Assembly: GCF_900115045.1 (NCBI RefSeq)
Contig: NZ_FOVC01000002.1
Coordinates: forward strand, 517,971 to 581,970
From: Izhakiella capsodis
GTDB lineage: Bacteria > Pseudomonadota > Gammaproteobacteria > Enterobacterales > Enterobacteriaceae
DNA length: 64,000 bases
Direction: 5' to 3'
Shown: positions 63,371 through 64,000 of the stretch, piece after piece
Numbering within the stretch: position 1 is the first letter of the stretch
Layout: every line of letters starts with the position of its first letter
Position numbers and translations under genes: made by a program
The notes under the pieces: model-generated
What the model was told of the DNA's origin: nothing
Databases searched by the model: none
What the model saw: only the letters and a program-made list of their open reading frames with translations

Positions 63371-64000
63371 CGCCAACCCATTGACCTGCCGTAAGAATCT
63401 CAACTAGTTTTTTCTGTTGAGCATCCTCCGCAGCCAGCGCAATCGATAGCTCTTCATCAGCCCCCGCAGCCAGCGCCGCAGCCTCAGCAGCCAGCTCAGC
63501 CAGCGCAGTCGATAGCTCTTCATCAGCCCCCGCATCCCGCACAGCCAGCGCCGCAGCATCCGCAGCATCCCGAGCAGCCAGCGCCACAGCCAGCGCCACA
63601 GCATCCGCAGCATCCCGAGCAGCCAGCGCCGCAGCATCCGCAGCATCCCGAGCATCCCGCGCCACAGCCAGCGCCGCAGCCTCAGCAGCATCCAGCGCCG
63701 CAGCCTCAGCAGCAGCCCACGCAGTCGATAGCTCTTCATCAGTCGCAAGCCCTTCGCTATGTCTCCATGCAACTCTCAACGCGTTTTTGCTTCTGTCATC
63801 TGTCATCAGATGTTCGACTTGCGCAGCGCACCAGACCCCGTATTTACGCCACAGAGCTTCATATTCGGGAAGACATCTCATGCACCAGATTGTGTCTTCT
63901 AAACTGTTGCTATCAAGAACTGACAAAAGCGGAAATTCTGTATCCCTTCCTAGTATTTCATGCGCTCGCAAAACTTTACGCCATCCGGGTTTGCATGGTT
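63351..64000 (-). CDS. Alanine-rich repeat phage protein (5' end possibly outside window)
   Basis: At least 206 residues; the frame stays open to the window edge, so the start may lie beyond. The N-terminal part is ordinary (EFPLLSVLDSNSLEDTIWCM, WRKYGVWCAAQVEHL). From about residue 75 it becomes repeats built from A, D, E, R and L (AARDAADAAALA), broken three times by a DEELS motif (TDEELSTAW, ADEELSTAL, ADEELSIAL). Similar Ala-rich heptad-like tails occur in hypothetical proteins of enterobacterial phages. A helical repeat is likely; function unknown. Confidence 0.6.
   Translation of the reverse strand, partial: PCKPGWRKVLRAHEILGRDTEFPLLSVLDSNSLEDTIWCMRCLPEYEALWRKYGVWCAAQVEHLMTDDRSKNALRVAWRHSEGLATDEELSTAWAAAEAAALDAAEAAALAVARDARDAADAAALAARDAADAVALAVALAARDAADAAALAVRDAGADEELSTALAELAAEAAALAAGADEELSIALAAEDAQQKKLVEILTAGQWVGGAPWEQ
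63436..63760 (-). repeat. Degenerate tandem repeats coding the Ala-rich tail
   Basis: A 32-bp stretch is repeated perfectly at 63554-63585 and 63599-63630, with a partial third copy from 63632. A second family, GATAGCTCTTCATCAG, occurs near 63444, 63510 and 63726 and encodes the DEELS motif. Spacings are irregular. Confidence 0.8.

Larger units (their letters stand above)
61605..64000. mobile_element. Left end of an element integrated in argW (right end outside window)
   Basis: Components: the 3' part of tRNA-Arg as attL, a plus-strand P4-type integrase, and leftward AlpA-like, Cys-rich and Ala-rich genes. The content resembles a satellite phage or P4-like island. No attR is visible; the left boundary within the tRNA 3' end is an estimate. 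Confidence 0.8.

Noticed and set aside
63436..63760. Possible CRISPR-like array from the repeated 32-bp units
   Set aside because: Unit spacing is irregular, the units are imperfect, they lie in frame within a coding sequence, and no cas gene is present.
63404..63772. Arg/Leu/Trp-rich open frame overlapping the Ala-rich gene
   Set aside because: It is the alternative frame of the GC-rich repeat and its composition is simply the shifted Ala codons.

Overview
The window is a stretch of enterobacterial chromosome, most probably from the Erwinia/Pantoea branch (Erwiniaceae). That placement is an inference. Nearly every protein aligns by eye along its full length with an Escherichia coli K-12 counterpart, and the genes follow the E. 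coli hda-to-alaC order in large blocks. However, many genes found between these blocks in E. coli are absent (the hyf operon, narQ, aegA, the eut operon, murQP, pdxK, pdeA), and the gaps hold decayed or empty DNA.

Layout. 1-13.6 kb: hda (cut by the window edge), yfgD, bepA, perM, bcp-gcvR, dapA-bamC, purC, ypfJ-tmcA, ypfN-dapE-yffB. 13.9-20.1 kb: the tiny gene ypfM, the RND pump acrD, ansP and nudK. 20.4-21.6 kb: two adjacent pseudogenes that I cannot identify. 21.7-31.2 kb: tktB-talA, maeB, hemF-amiA, ypeA-yfeZ-yfeY. 31.4-36.2 kb: the sulfate/thiosulfate uptake and cysteine operon cysPTWA-M. 36.5-39.3 kb: ptsHI-crr. 39.6-47.1 kb: cysK, cysZ, zipA-ligA-ypeB, yfeH and yfeR. 47.4-51.0 kb: tRNA-Lys and tRNA-Val, gltX, a YfeC-type HTH gene, and two tRNA-Ala genes separated from it by an almost gene-free kilobase. 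51.3-61.5 kb: nupC, mntH, an aldo-keto reductase, glk, a GNAT acetyltransferase, alaC, ypdK and a UspA-type gene. From 61.5 kb: a tRNA-Arg(CCT) gene (argW) is occupied by the left end of an integrated element with a P4-type integrase, an AlpA-like regulator and phage-type small genes. The element runs off the window.

Functionally the region is mostly housekeeping. The sulfur genes form one connected theme: CysPTWA and CysZ import sulfate, and CysK and CysM make cysteine. The PTS genes and glk feed sugar phosphates to glycolysis, while tktB, talA and maeB connect the pentose phosphate pathway and the TCA cycle to biosynthesis. DapA and DapE supply lysine and diaminopimelate. BamC and BepA serve outer-membrane assembly, and ZipA, AmiA and LigA serve division and replication.

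The least ordinary items are the decayed two-gene locus at 20.4-21.6 kb, two terminators without a visible gene that suggest unannotated small RNAs (near 17.6 kb and 60.35 kb), a tRNA-Ala copy with an altered acceptor-stem pair, and the argW element with its alanine-rich repeat protein. I did not find a clear new multi-gene system. The only accessory cargo is cut off by the window end.
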